From contig DATHOE010000045.1 in NCBI GenBank assembly GCA_035485275.1, positions 1-44,409 of the forward strand: a stretch of 44,409 nucleotides of DNA, in the 5' to 3' direction. Positions 15,812-23,687 of this stretch are shown piece by piece; within the stretch, counting starts at the first letter, position 1, and each line of letters starts with the position of its first letter. Both the position numbers and the translations under genes were made by a program. The stretch comes from DAIDJD01 sp035485275 (GTDB lineage: Bacteria > Oederibacteriota > JAJYGY01 > DAIDJD01). Below the pieces are notes generated by a model. That model was not told where the DNA came from. It saw only the letters and a list, made by a program, of their open reading frames with translations, and did not search any database.

Positions 15812-17571
15812 CACAGCACCTCGTCCCAGGGCTCGCTCACGCTGAAGGCGGCGTTGATCACGCCCACGTGGCTGTACGCCTGCGGAAAATTTCCCAATTG
15901 CGCGCCGGTCGCCGGGTCGAAATGCTCGGCCAGAAGCCCGAGCGCGTTGGACGAGCGCAGCGCTTCGTCCATGGCCCTGCGCGCCCCCTCGAGGTCCCCC
16001 AGCTTTGCCAAGGCCTGCACCAGCCAGAAGGAGCAGACCACGAAGGCCGACTGCGGACGCCCGAAATCGTCCGCGTGGCGGTAGCGGTACAGGAATCCCT
16101 CGGGCCCCTCGCCCGCCTTCAGGTCGTTGCGGATCTTCATGACGGTCGCCCGGCAGAGGTCCATGTCCGGATAGCCCAGCACCGGGGCCAGCAGGAGGGA
16201 AGCGTCGGCGTCCGCCTCGCCCACGGCCGCGCCCAGGGCGCCGTCCACGGTCGCCGCCTTGAGCTCGGCCCGCGCCCGGGCCATGCCTTGTTGCAGGTCC
16301 AGGGCCGGCCCCACCATGAGGCCGCGCTGTCCCAGCCGCGCGGCGCGGTCCAGCCCGGCCCAGAGCAGCAGGTGGCTGAAGGCGTGGCGCCGCCAGCCCC
16401 CGCGCAGCTCCCAGGGCCCGGCGTCCGTCTGGCCGATCGCCTCCAGGCAACGGGCGACCAGGCCCTTGATCAGGTCCTGGTGGTCGGCCTTGCGCAGCGA
16501 GGCGAAGCGCTGGTCCAGCATGAGCGGCCCCAGGGTGAGGATCATCTCGCCGTAGACGTCGTTTTGCACGTGTTCGGCGGCCTGGTTGCCGCTGCGCACC
16601 GGCTTTGAATCCCACCAGCCGGCCCAGGCCTCGTGGCTCAGCTCGGGCAGGGGCAGGCTGCGGTCAAGGCGGTAGACCGGGGCCAGGCGCTCCTCGGTCC
16701 GGTGGGCCAGGTCCAGCAGGTACTGCAGGAAGCCCTCCATCTCCTCGAAATGCCCCAGGCGCTGGAACGCGCTGAGCGTGAAGCAGGCGTCCCGCAGCCA
16801 GCAGAAACGGTAGTCCCAGTTGCGCGGTCCGCCGATGGATTCGGGCAGGCTGGTGCTCAGGCCCGCCAGGATGGCGCCGGTGTCCTCATAGCAGTGCAGC
16901 TTCAGCGTCAGGGCGCTGCGGATGACGGCGTCCTGGTAGCGGACGGGCACGTTGCAGTGCTTGACCCAGTTCTCCCAGTAGCGCCGGGTCTTGAGCTCGA
17001 AGTCCCGGCTGACCGTGCCCAGGTCGTCCTCCAGGCCCGAGTTGAAGGTGAGGGCGAAATACAGGGGTTCGTGGAGGCCGAAGGCCGTGCCTTCGTCGAG
17101 GTAGGTGAGGGGGGCGTTGGTGGCCAGGCGCAGATGGTCCGGCCCGCGTTCGAAGCGCAGGTGGCTGTTGCCGCGGCTGGACCGCAGGGGGCGCTTGGAC
17201 CAGCCGTCGACCGGCGTGGCCTGGGCGCGGAGCCGGGGCTGGCCCGCCAGGGGCTCCACGATCCTAAAGAGCGCCATGGGCCGGTAGACGCGGCCATACT
17301 GGGCGAAGCGCGGGAAAAAATCCGTGATCTGGAAGGCCGAGCCGTCCGGGCAGTCGAAACGGGTCGTGAGCAGGTTCGTGTTGGGCACGTAGGCCTGGCG
17401 GCTTTGGAAGGGGCCGGCCGGCCGGATGAAGAAGGCGCCGCCCTCCGGGTCCAGCAGGCGCCCGAAGACCGGCTCGCTGTCGGGCCGGGGCAGGCAGAGC
17501 CAGTCCACCGAACCCTGGTCGCTGACCAGGGCGGATGCCTGGGCGTTTCCGATCAGGCCATAGGGGTACAC
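15811..17571 (-). CDS. GH15-family glycoside hydrolase (glucoamylase/trehalase type)
   Basis: 586 residues from a GTG at 17571-17569 behind GGAGGAG; the family N-terminus YPYGLIGN follows at once, although the frame is open far upstream. Substrate-binding and catalytic regions of GH15 are present: SLPESIGGPRNWDYRFCWLRD near 250, LPLPELSHE and DVYGEM near 310-350, and GPWELRGGWRRHAFS near 385 with the usual catalytic acid Glu. A second acidic cluster, GEADADASLL, lies near 450. The N-terminal beta domain and the alpha/alpha toroid are both complete. Members beside otsA and otsB are usually annotated as trehalase or glucoamylase, so the likely role is to return trehalose or a short glucan to glucose. 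No signal peptide is seen, so it acts in the cytoplasm. It is the last well-supported gene of the minus-strand operon. Confidence 0.92.
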   Translation of the reverse strand: MYPYGLIGNAQASALVSDQGSVDWLCLPRPDSEPVFGRLLDPEGGAFFIRPAGPFQSRQAYVPNTNLLTTRFDCPDGSAFQITDFFPRFAQYGRVYRPMALFRIVEPLAGQPRLRAQATPVDGWSKRPLRSSRGNSHLRFERGPDHLRLATNAPLTYLDEGTAFGLHEPLYFALTFNSGLEDDLGTVSRDFELKTRRYWENWVKHCNVPVRYQDAVIRSALTLKLHCYEDTGAILAGLSTSLPESIGGPRNWDYRFCWLRDACFTLSAFQRLGHFEEMEGFLQYLLDLAHRTEERLAPVYRLDRSLPLPELSHEAWAGWWDSKPVRSGNQAAEHVQNDVYGEMILTLGPLMLDQRFASLRKADHQDLIKGLVARCLEAIGQTDAGPWELRGGWRRHAFSHLLLWAGLDRAARLGQRGLMVGPALDLQQGMARARAELKAATVDGALGAAVGEADADASLLLAPVLGYPDMDLCRATVMKIRNDLKAGEGPEGFLYRYRHADDFGRPQSAFVVCSFWLVQALAKLGDLEGARRAMDEALRSSNALGLLAEHFDPATGAQLGNFPQAYSHVGVINAAFSVSEPWDEVL

Positions 17572-17573
17572 GG

Positions 17574-18281
17574 CTACTCCTCCGATGCCGGGCCTTGGGC
17601 GTCCTCGTGCATCATTTCCAGCACGAATTCCTTGGCCAGGTCCTTGCATCCCAGGCCGAAGGCCAGGGCCGCGCCGGCCGCCGCGATCAGCAGGAGCTGG
17701 GTCAGGAACTGGCCGGCCAGCCCCAACTGCTCCAGGGCGAAGAGCGTGGAGACGCCCAGCGTGGTCCAGGCCACCAGCTTCCCGACCAGGTGCGGATGCT
17801 TCAGGCCCGCGCCCGCCAGGGCCAGCTGGGAGACCAGGGCCAGAAAATTCGCCAGCAGGGAGCCGATGAACAGCACCAGCATGAAGGTCAGGACCCGGGG
17901 AAGCAGGGTCAGCAGGGCCTTCAGCACCTCGTCGCCGACGTTCACGCCCAGGGTCCGGACCGCCAGCAGCAGGGTGAGGGCCAGGACGCAATAGAAGACG
18001 AAGCGGGCCAGGGTCGTGGAGGGCCGGGTGCCCACGCCCCGGATCCAGAAGCGCTGGATCCAGATGCCGTCCAGGCGCTGGTCCAGCCGCAGGATGCGGA
18101 AGAGCGCGGACGCCAGGGCGCCCGCGGTCCAGGCCACGGCCAGCCCCGCCAGGGTCACGACCAGCGCGGCGGACAGCCCCGGGGCCAGGCCCATCAGGTC
18201 CCCCCACAGGCCGTGGAAGGGGGAGAGCCAGGTCTGCGGAGGCGCGGGCGCCATGGGGATGGCGGGTGTCGTGGGTGTCAT
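17574..18281 (-). CDS. CmpX/MscS-type multi-helix membrane protein
   Basis: 235 residues from the ATG at 18281, with a good GGAGGAAAG ribosome site. About five hydrophobic helices are visible: ALVVTLAGLAVAWTAGALAS, FVFYCVLALTLLLAV, VLTFMLVLFIGSLLANF, VAWTTLGVSTLFAL and LLLIAAAGAALAFGLGCKD. The GLGxxDxAxEF motif after the last helix matches the TM-helix repeat (PF05552) of CmpX-type proteins, which are related to mechanosensitive channels. The large cytoplasmic MscS beta domain is absent. Lying between otsB and the GH15 gene, it suggests a turgor-linked channel or sensor that works with trehalose accumulation. That role is inferred from context. Confidence 0.8.
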   Translation of the reverse strand: MTPTTPAIPMAPAPPQTWLSPFHGLWGDLMGLAPGLSAALVVTLAGLAVAWTAGALASALFRILRLDQRLDGIWIQRFWIRGVGTRPSTTLARFVFYCVLALTLLLAVRTLGVNVGDEVLKALLTLLPRVLTFMLVLFIGSLLANFLALVSQLALAGAGLKHPHLVGKLVAWTTLGVSTLFALEQLGLAGQFLTQLLLIAAAGAALAFGLGCKDLAKEFVLEMMHEDAQGPASEE

Positions 18282-18293
18282 GGCTTTCCTCCC

Positions 18294-19076
18294 CTAAAGC
18301 TTGGATCGCAGGATGAGGATCCGGTCCAAGAGGCGCCAGAAGCTGCGCGGGTTCTTGACCCGGAAACCGGCGGCGCTGGCGCCGGAGCCGATCTTCAGGC
18401 CCAGGGTCCGGGCGCCCATGCCCGGCAGCGCCCGGAAGGCGTCCTCGTCCGTGGCGTCGTCGCCGGTGAAGAGGCAGGCCCCCTTGCGGCGCCAGCCCGG
18501 CGCGCAGGCGTCGGCGAGCTTGCTCAGCGCCAGGCCCTTGTGCCAGGGGCCCAGCGGACGAACTTCCAGGACCCGGAAGCCGCGGTGCAGGCGCACCGGC
18601 AGCCCCTCCAGGGCCACGGACACCCGCCGCTCCAGGCCCCAGTGTCCGGGCTTGCCCAGGTGCAGGGTCAGGCCCAGTCCCTTGTCCTCGATCCGGACCC
18701 CCATGGCGCGCAGCCCCAGCGGCCGCAAGCCCGCGCGCGCGCGCCGCATCACCGCGTTCCAACGCCTTGATTCGGGGGAGGACATCCCGATCCCCGGCAC
18801 GCTGGAGCTGGCGCCGTGGGCGCCCACCAGCAGGGCGCCGCGCACCGCGCAGCGCCGCTTCAGGTCCGCCAGGGAGCGCCCGCTGATCAGCGCCAGCACC
18901 ACGCCGTCCAGCCGCGCCAAGGCCGCCAGCACACGCTGCACCCGGGCGGGCATGCGCGCCCGCGAGGGCCGGCGCACCAGGGGGGCCAGGGTGCCGTCGA
19001 AATCCATGGCCAGGACCAGGGGGCTGCGCACCGCCAGGGCGTCGAAACGGTGCAGTCCCGCCGAACCCGGCCTCAT
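18294..19076 (-). CDS. otsB: Trehalose-6-phosphate phosphatase
   Basis: 260 residues, close to the family length. The HAD motif DFDGT (Asp25 nucleophile, Asp27 acid/base) is near the N-terminus, followed by ISGRS and the C-terminal acidic motif GDDATDEDAF near 205-214 that binds magnesium. The start overlaps the otsA stop (ATGA), the arrangement expected for enzymes of consecutive steps. It removes phosphate from trehalose-6-phosphate made by OtsA. Confidence 0.95.
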   Translation of the reverse strand: MRPGSAGLHRFDALAVRSPLVLAMDFDGTLAPLVRRPSRARMPARVQRVLAALARLDGVVLALISGRSLADLKRRCAVRGALLVGAHGASSSVPGIGMSSPESRRWNAVMRRARAGLRPLGLRAMGVRIEDKGLGLTLHLGKPGHWGLERRVSVALEGLPVRLHRGFRVLEVRPLGPWHKGLALSKLADACAPGWRRKGACLFTGDDATDEDAFRALPGMGARTLGLKIGSGASAAGFRVKNPRSFWRLLDRILILRSKL

Positions 19077-20665
19077 GAAGCCGGCACCGCGCTGTCCTCG
19101 GCCAGCTGCACCACGTCCTTCAGGATGGACGTGGCCCAGTTGAAGATGTTGTTCTGGGCCACCCGTTCGCGCAGGCGCCCCAGGCGGACCTTCTGCTCCT
19201 CGGGGGGCATGACCAGGGCCTGGTGCATGGCCTCGGCCAGGGCGTCCACGTCGAAGGGGTTCACCAGCAGGGCCTGCTCCAGCTCGCGGGCCGCGCCGGT
19301 GAAGCGCGACAGCACCAGCACGCCGCGGTCGTTGCTCGAGGCGGCCACGAATTCCTTGGCCACCAGGTTCATGCCGTCATGCAGGGAGCTGACCACGCAC
19401 AGGTCGGCCAGCTGGTAGAAGGGGATCAGGGTGTCGAAATCCTGGTGCCCCTTCAGCAGGATCACCGGCCGCCAGCCGCCGCGGGCGAAGCGCGCGTTCA
19501 GGGCGGCGCAGCGCTCCTCGATCTCGGCCACCACCTGCTGGTAGTCCTCCAGGCCCATGCGGCTGGGCACGCCGATCTGCACGAAGGTGAAGCGCCCCAG
19601 GTACTCCGGATGGCGCTCCAGCAGGCGCTCCACGGCCTGCAGGCGTTCTGGGATGCCCTTGGTGTAGTCCAGGCGGTCCACGCCCAGCCCCACCTTGAGC
19701 CCCTCCAGCGCGTAGGTCCCGCGCAAGGCCGCCGCGGCACGGCGCGTCTCGTCGCGCTCGGCCTGCTCGAACACGGCCCGGAAATCCACGGAGATGGGGT
19801 AGTCCCGCACGCTGCAGGCCTCGTCGCCGCGCAGCACCCGCTGGTGCTCGCGGTCTATCTGGCACTCCAGCTCCTGGTCCACGGTCTGCAGGAAGTTCTG
19901 GGCGTGGTAGGGAAGGTGGAATCCGACCACGTCGTTGGCGAGCATCCCGTCGAGCAGCTCCTTCTTCCAGGGCAGGATGCGGAAGATCTCGGGGTTGGGC
20001 CAGGGGATGTGCCAGAACAGGACCGTGGTGAGGTCCGGGCGGGCCCGCTTCAGGTAGCGGGCCACCAGGGCCAGGTGGTAGTCCTGCAGGAACACGATGG
20101 ACCCCGGCTCCGCCTCCTCCAGCACCGCGTCGGCGAAGCGGCGGTTGACCGCCTGGTAGAGCTCCCAGTCGGAGCTGTCGAACTTCGGACGCACGTAGCA
20201 GACATGGCACAGGGGCCACAGGGTCGCGTTGCAGAAGCCCTCGTAAAAGCCCTTCTCCTCCGCGGCGTCGATCCGCAGCCGCCTCAGCCAGTAGGTGGGC
20301 CGGTTCGGGGGGACCTTCACGCGGCCGCGTTCGTCCGTCACCTCGAAGTCGGCGTCGCCGCCCCCCTGGCAGATCCAGGTGGCCTGGCAGGCGCTGGCCA
20401 TCGAGTCCAGGGCGATGGTGAGGCCCCCGGCGGGGCGGATGCATTCGACCGCGTCCCCGCGCCGGACGTGCATGTAGGGCTCCCGGTTGGACACCAGCAG
20501 CAGCCGGCGGTTTTTGAGCTTTTTGGCGACGAGCTCGACGAGCTGCTCGCGGCCGGCCAGGCCGTCGAAAGCGTCCGCGCGCAGGACCTTGGCCGCGGCG
20601 CGGGCGCCGGCGGACGCGATTTTCTTCAGGGTCTTGTCCAAGGGGTCGGTCAGGGTGTCGGTCAT
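19073..20665 (-). CDS. otsA: Trehalose-6-phosphate synthase (GT20)
   Basis: 530 residues; E. coli OtsA has 474, and the extra length is mostly an N-terminal extension of about 50 residues before LLLVSNREPY. GT20 landmarks are the glycine-rich RPAGGLTIAL, LQDYHLAL, HIPWPNPEIFR (near 217), the phosphate-binding GVDRLDYTKGIPERL (near 323) and DGMNLVAKEF (near 428). It transfers glucose from a nucleotide sugar to glucose-6-phosphate. A glucosylglycerol-phosphate synthase is an alternative within GT20, but the adjacent OtsB favours trehalose. First gene of the minus-strand osmoprotection operon, with a candidate promoter about 200 bases upstream. Confidence 0.93.
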   Translation of the reverse strand: MTDTLTDPLDKTLKKIASAGARAAAKVLRADAFDGLAGREQLVELVAKKLKNRRLLLVSNREPYMHVRRGDAVECIRPAGGLTIALDSMASACQATWICQGGGDADFEVTDERGRVKVPPNRPTYWLRRLRIDAAEEKGFYEGFCNATLWPLCHVCYVRPKFDSSDWELYQAVNRRFADAVLEEAEPGSIVFLQDYHLALVARYLKRARPDLTTVLFWHIPWPNPEIFRILPWKKELLDGMLANDVVGFHLPYHAQNFLQTVDQELECQIDREHQRVLRGDEACSVRDYPISVDFRAVFEQAERDETRRAAAALRGTYALEGLKVGLGVDRLDYTKGIPERLQAVERLLERHPEYLGRFTFVQIGVPSRMGLEDYQQVVAEIEERCAALNARFARGGWRPVILLKGHQDFDTLIPFYQLADLCVVSSLHDGMNLVAKEFVAASSNDRGVLVLSRFTGAARELEQALLVNPFDVDALAEAMHQALVMPPEEQKVRLGRLRERVAQNNIFNWATSILKDVVQLAEDSAVPAS

Positions 20666-20859
20666 GGGGCACTCCCTGGTGGGGGTGTCTGCAAGGGGGG
20701 ACCAGGGGCGGGTGGGAAACAGGGTGGGACGGAAGGGGGGCGGCGCTCAAAGCCCTGGGGCGCCCGGGGGGCGACCATTAGGCGGAACGCTTAGATTACA
20801 GACGGACGTGTAAGATCATTGCGGAGAAGGCTCTTGGGATCGCCCGCCCCCTTGATCTG

Positions 20860-20887
20860 ATTTTAGTCCCCTTGCTGTTTTAGGCAA
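20860..20887 (-). promoter_or_regulatory. Candidate promoter of the otsA operon
   Basis: On the minus strand a -35 TTGCCT (20887-20882) and a -10 TAAAAT (20865-20860, five of six matches) are separated by 16 bases. It would give a leader of nearly 190 bases before otsA. No stress-sigma signature could be assigned. Confidence 0.45.
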
Positions 20888-21002
20888 GCCAATTTGTGCG
20901 GAGCCGCCCACCGCGGGGAGCCCCCAGGGATCCTGCGGCTGAAAAATCCAGGTTTTACGGGCATTTTGGTCGGCCGGACCAGGGGATAAATGTCTATTTT
21001 TT

Positions 21003-21030
21003 GTTTACTAATCATACTTTTTTAGTAAAC
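21003..21030. promoter_or_regulatory. 28-base palindrome in AT-rich tract upstream of peroxiredoxin
   Basis: Perfect 9-base arms GTTTACTAA (21003-21011) and TTAGTAAAC (21022-21030) separated by 10 bases, about 95 bases before the peroxiredoxin ATG. TATATT (21032-21037) and TTGACG (21036-21041) follow at once. The spacing of the half-sites suits a dimeric regulator. No T-run follows the second arm on either strand that would make it a terminator. The regulator is unknown; a redox or sulfur regulator would fit the genes downstream. Confidence 0.6.
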
Positions 21031-21125
21031 TTATATTGACGATTGGCGTATATCAATTGAGGCCCGCTTGGCGGGCCCGCTGCCGGGCCGGACCCTGGCC
21101 CCTTGCGGAACCAAAGGAGGACATC

Positions 21126-21770
21126 ATGGCTTTGCGTATCGGCGATATCGCCCCTGACTTTGAGCAGGATTCGACCCAGGGGCCCATCCATTTCCACCAG
21201 TACCTGGGCGAGGGCTGGGGGCTCCTGTTCTCCCATCCGGCGGACTTCACCCCGGTCTGCACCACCGAGCTGGGGTACACCGCCAAGCTCAAAAGCGAAT
21301 TCGAGAAGCGCCACGTGAAGGTCCTGGCCCTGAGCGTGGACAGCAAGGTCAGCCACGAAGGCTGGCTGCCCGACATCCTCGAGACCCAGGGCACGGCCGT
21401 GAACTTCCCCATCCTGGCCGACGCCGACAAGAAGGTGGCCGCGCTCTACGACATGATCCACCCCAACGCCGACGACAAGACCACGGTGCGCAGCGTCTTT
21501 TTCATCGGCCCCGACAAGAAGATCAAGGCCAGCATCACCTATCCGGCCAGCACCGGGCGCAATTTCGAGGAGATCCTGCGGGTCATCGACAGCCTGCAGC
21601 TGACCGCCCAGCACAAGGTGGCCACCCCGGTGAACTGGAAAAAGGGCGAGGACGTCATCATCGTGCCCGCCTTGAAGGACGAGGCCGAGATCAAGCAGCG
21701 TTTCCCGGCCGGCTACAAGGCCGTGAAGCCCTACCTGCGCCTGGTCAAGGACCCCTCCGCCAAGGTCTAA
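21126..21770 (+). CDS. 1-Cys peroxiredoxin (Prx6/AhpC-TSA family)
   Basis: 214 residues from the ATG at 21126 behind AAAGGAGG. The peroxidatic cysteine is Cys45 in DFTPVCTTE, and it is the only cysteine in the protein, so this is a 1-Cys enzyme that needs an outside thiol for reduction. The C-terminal 1-cysPrx domain is present (VATPVNWKKGEDVIIVPALKD, then YLRLVKDPS). It reduces hydrogen peroxide and organic hydroperoxides in the cytoplasm. It lies upstream of cysteine and sulfate-activation genes, which would supply thiols. An AT-rich palindrome upstream hints at specific control. Confidence 0.94.
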   Translation: MALRIGDIAPDFEQDSTQGPIHFHQYLGEGWGLLFSHPADFTPVCTTELGYTAKLKSEFEKRHVKVLALSVDSKVSHEGWLPDILETQGTAVNFPILADADKKVAALYDMIHPNADDKTTVRSVFFIGPDKKIKASITYPASTGRNFEEILRVIDSLQLTAQHKVATPVNWKKGEDVIIVPALKDEAEIKQRFPAGYKAVKPYLRLVKDPSAKV

Positions 21771-21800
21771 GGCTTGGATTGGATTTTTTTCTCGATAGGG

Positions 21801-21837
21801 AAGGCATGGCCCCTCCCAAGCGGCGGGGCCATGCCTT
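21801..21837 (+). terminator. 13-bp hairpin between peroxiredoxin and cysteine synthase genes
   Basis: Perfect arms AAGGCATGGCCCC (21801-21813) and GGGGCCATGCCTT (21825-21837) with an 11-base loop, then only TTTGG. It could terminate the peroxiredoxin transcript, but the U-run is short. The structure ends 7 bases before the chosen cysK start, so it may instead limit or regulate ribosome access. Confidence 0.5.
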
Positions 21838-21844
21838 TGGTGGC

Positions 21845-22822
21845 ATGAACTTTTTCGACGACAATTCCTTGTCCATCGGCAACACGCCCCTGGTGCACCT
21901 GCGCCGGGTGGCCCCCGCGGGCTCGCGCGTCCTGGCCAAGGTGGAGGGCCGCAACCCCGCCTACAGCCTCAAGGACCGCGTGGCCGCCAGCATGGTCTGG
22001 GAGGCGGAGAAGGACGGCCGCCTCAAGCCGGGCATGCGCCTGCTGGAGGCCAGCAGCGGCAACACCGGCATCGGCCTGGCCGCGGTCGCGGCGGCCAGGG
22101 GCTACAAGCTCACCCTGGTGATGCAGGAGGGCATGAGCGAGGAGCGCCTGAAGCTGCTGAAGATGCTGGGCGCCGAGGTGGTGCTCACCGACCCGGGCTT
22201 CGGAATGCAGGGCGCGGTGGACGAGGCCCAGAGGCTGGAGAAAAGCTCATCCGGCACGTACTATTACACCCGCCAGTTCGAGAACCCCGCCAATCCCCTG
22301 ATCCACCAGCGCAGCACCGGGCCCGAGATCTGGGCGGCCGTGGAGGGCCACATCGACGCCCTGGTCGCGGGCGTGGGGACCGGCGGCACCATCACCGGGC
22401 TGGGCCGCTTCTTCAAGCTGGACCGGGCCGCCCAGGTCACGACCGTGGCCGTGGAGCCCGCCAGCCTGCCCGCCCTGAGCGCCCGGCTCGCGGGCAGGCC
22501 CCTGGAGCCGGCCGGCACCCTGATCCAGGGCATCGGCGCGGGCTTCGTGCCCGCGAACGTGGATTTCAGCGTGATCGACCGCGTGGAATGCGTGCGCGAC
22601 CGCGAGGCCATCGTCATGACGCGGCGCCTGGCGCGCGAAGAGGGCCTTTTGTGCGGCATCAGCAGCGGCGCCGCCGTTTGCGCCGCCGCGCGGCTGGCCG
22701 CGGAGCCGGCCTTCGCGGGCAAGACCATCGTGGTGGTGCTCCCCGACGCCGGGGACCGCTACGTCAGCACCGTGCTGTACAGCGACCTGTTCGAGGAAAA
22801 AATCGTCCCCGTCTCCAAGTGA
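21845..22822 (+). CDS. cysK: Cysteine synthase (O-acetylserine sulfhydrylase)
   Basis: 325 residues from the ATG at 21845, chosen because NSLSIGNTPLVHL then sits where the family N-terminus begins. An earlier in-frame ATG (21806) lies inside a hairpin. The PLP lysine is Lys43 (PAYSLKDR), the substrate loop SSGNTG is at 70-75, and GTGGTITG and GISSGAA bind the cofactor phosphate. QGIGAGFVP is typical of CysK rather than CysM. It makes cysteine from O-acetylserine and sulfide. The usual NPGGSVKDR is here NPAYSLKDR, a mild deviation that makes a cystathionine-synthase-like specificity possible. It precedes cysD by 28 bases. Confidence 0.9.
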   Translation: MNFFDDNSLSIGNTPLVHLRRVAPAGSRVLAKVEGRNPAYSLKDRVAASMVWEAEKDGRLKPGMRLLEASSGNTGIGLAAVAAARGYKLTLVMQEGMSEERLKLLKMLGAEVVLTDPGFGMQGAVDEAQRLEKSSSGTYYYTRQFENPANPLIHQRSTGPEIWAAVEGHIDALVAGVGTGGTITGLGRFFKLDRAAQVTTVAVEPASLPALSARLAGRPLEPAGTLIQGIGAGFVPANVDFSVIDRVECVRDREAIVMTRRLAREEGLLCGISSGAAVCAAARLAAEPAFAGKTIVVVLPDAGDRYVSTVLYSDLFEEKIVPVSK

Positions 22823-22850
22823 GGCGGGCCGCCTGACCGAAGGAAACCCC

Positions 22851-23687
22851 ATGAGCACCCAGATCACGCCTAAGCGCTACGAGCACCTTGACCGCCTGGA
22901 ATCCCAGTCCGTCTACATCATGCGCGAGGCTTTCGCCAAGTTCGAGAACCTGGCCATGCTGTGGAGCATCGGCAAGGACAGCAACGTCATGATGTGGCTG
23001 GCCCGCAAGGCCTTCTTCGGCAAGGTGCCCTTCCCCGTGGTGCACGTCGACACGCACTACAAGATCCCGGAGATGATCGAGTTCCGGGACCGCCAGGCCA
23101 AGGAGCTGGGCCTGGACCTGGTGGTGGGCGAAAACACGGAGGTGCTCAAGAGCGGCATGACCTTCCCCAACGGCAAGGCCACCCGCGTCGAGTGCTGCGG
23201 CGCGCTGAAGAAGGACGCCCTGCAGGCCACCCTGAACAAGCACGGCTACAAGGCCGTCTTCGCCGGCATCCGCCGCGACGAGGAGGGCACCCGCGCCAAG
23301 GAGCGCTACTTCAGCCCGCGCGGCAAGGATTTCGCCTGGGACTTCAAGGACCAGCCGCCCGAGCTGTGGGACCAGTTCAAGACCGACTTCGAGCCGGACA
23401 CCCACATCCGCATCCATCCCCTGCTGCATTGGACCGAGATCAACATCTGGGAGTACATACACCAGGAGTCCATCCCCGTGGTCGGGCTCTACTTCTCCAA
23501 GAACGGCAAGCGCTACCGCAGCCTGGGCTGCGCGCCCTGCACCAGCGCCGTGGACAGCCAGGCCGGCACCGTGCCGGAGATCATCGAGGAGCTGCGCCGC
23601 ACCCGGGTCTCCGAGCGCAGCACCCGCGCCCAGGACGCCGAGAGCGAGGACGCCTTCGAGAAGCTGCGCGCCCAGGGGTACATGTGA
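22851..23687 (+). CDS. cysD: Sulfate adenylyltransferase small subunit
   Basis: 278 residues, a little shorter than E. coli CysD (302). The PP-loop SIGKDS is at 39-44; VVHVDTHYK, GIRRDEEGTRAKER, FDFK-like stretches and the C-terminal LGCAPCT are diagnostic. With CysN it converts sulfate and ATP to adenosine 5'-phosphosulfate. The stop overlaps the next start (GTGA), so the subunits are coupled. A GAAGGAAA ribosome site precedes the ATG. Confidence 0.96.
   Translation: MSTQITPKRYEHLDRLESQSVYIMREAFAKFENLAMLWSIGKDSNVMMWLARKAFFGKVPFPVVHVDTHYKIPEMIEFRDRQAKELGLDLVVGENTEVLKSGMTFPNGKATRVECCGALKKDALQATLNKHGYKAVFAGIRRDEEGTRAKERYFSPRGKDFAWDFKDQPPELWDQFKTDFEPDTHIRIHPLLHWTEINIWEYIHQESIPVVGLYFSKNGKRYRSLGCAPCTSAVDSQAGTVPEIIEELRRTRVSERSTRAQDAESEDAFEKLRAQGYM

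Larger units (their letters stand above)
20666..21125. other. 460-base divergent intergenic region
   Basis: The region lies between otsA (minus) and the peroxiredoxin gene (plus). I see no credible coding frame. It holds a candidate minus-strand promoter (20860-20887), a strikingly AT-rich tract (about 20985-21060) with a 28-base palindrome, and a GC-rich leader ending in AAAGGAGG before the peroxiredoxin start. Several G-runs (20690-20760) flank the otsA side without clear structure. Confidence 0.7.

Noticed and set aside
17572..18762. The GH15 reading frame stays open far upstream through the channel-like gene and otsB
   Set aside because: The extension is Pro/Gly/Arg-rich shadow sequence, and the GH15 family N-terminus begins at the GTG at 17571 with a good ribosome site. 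So this is not a fusion protein.
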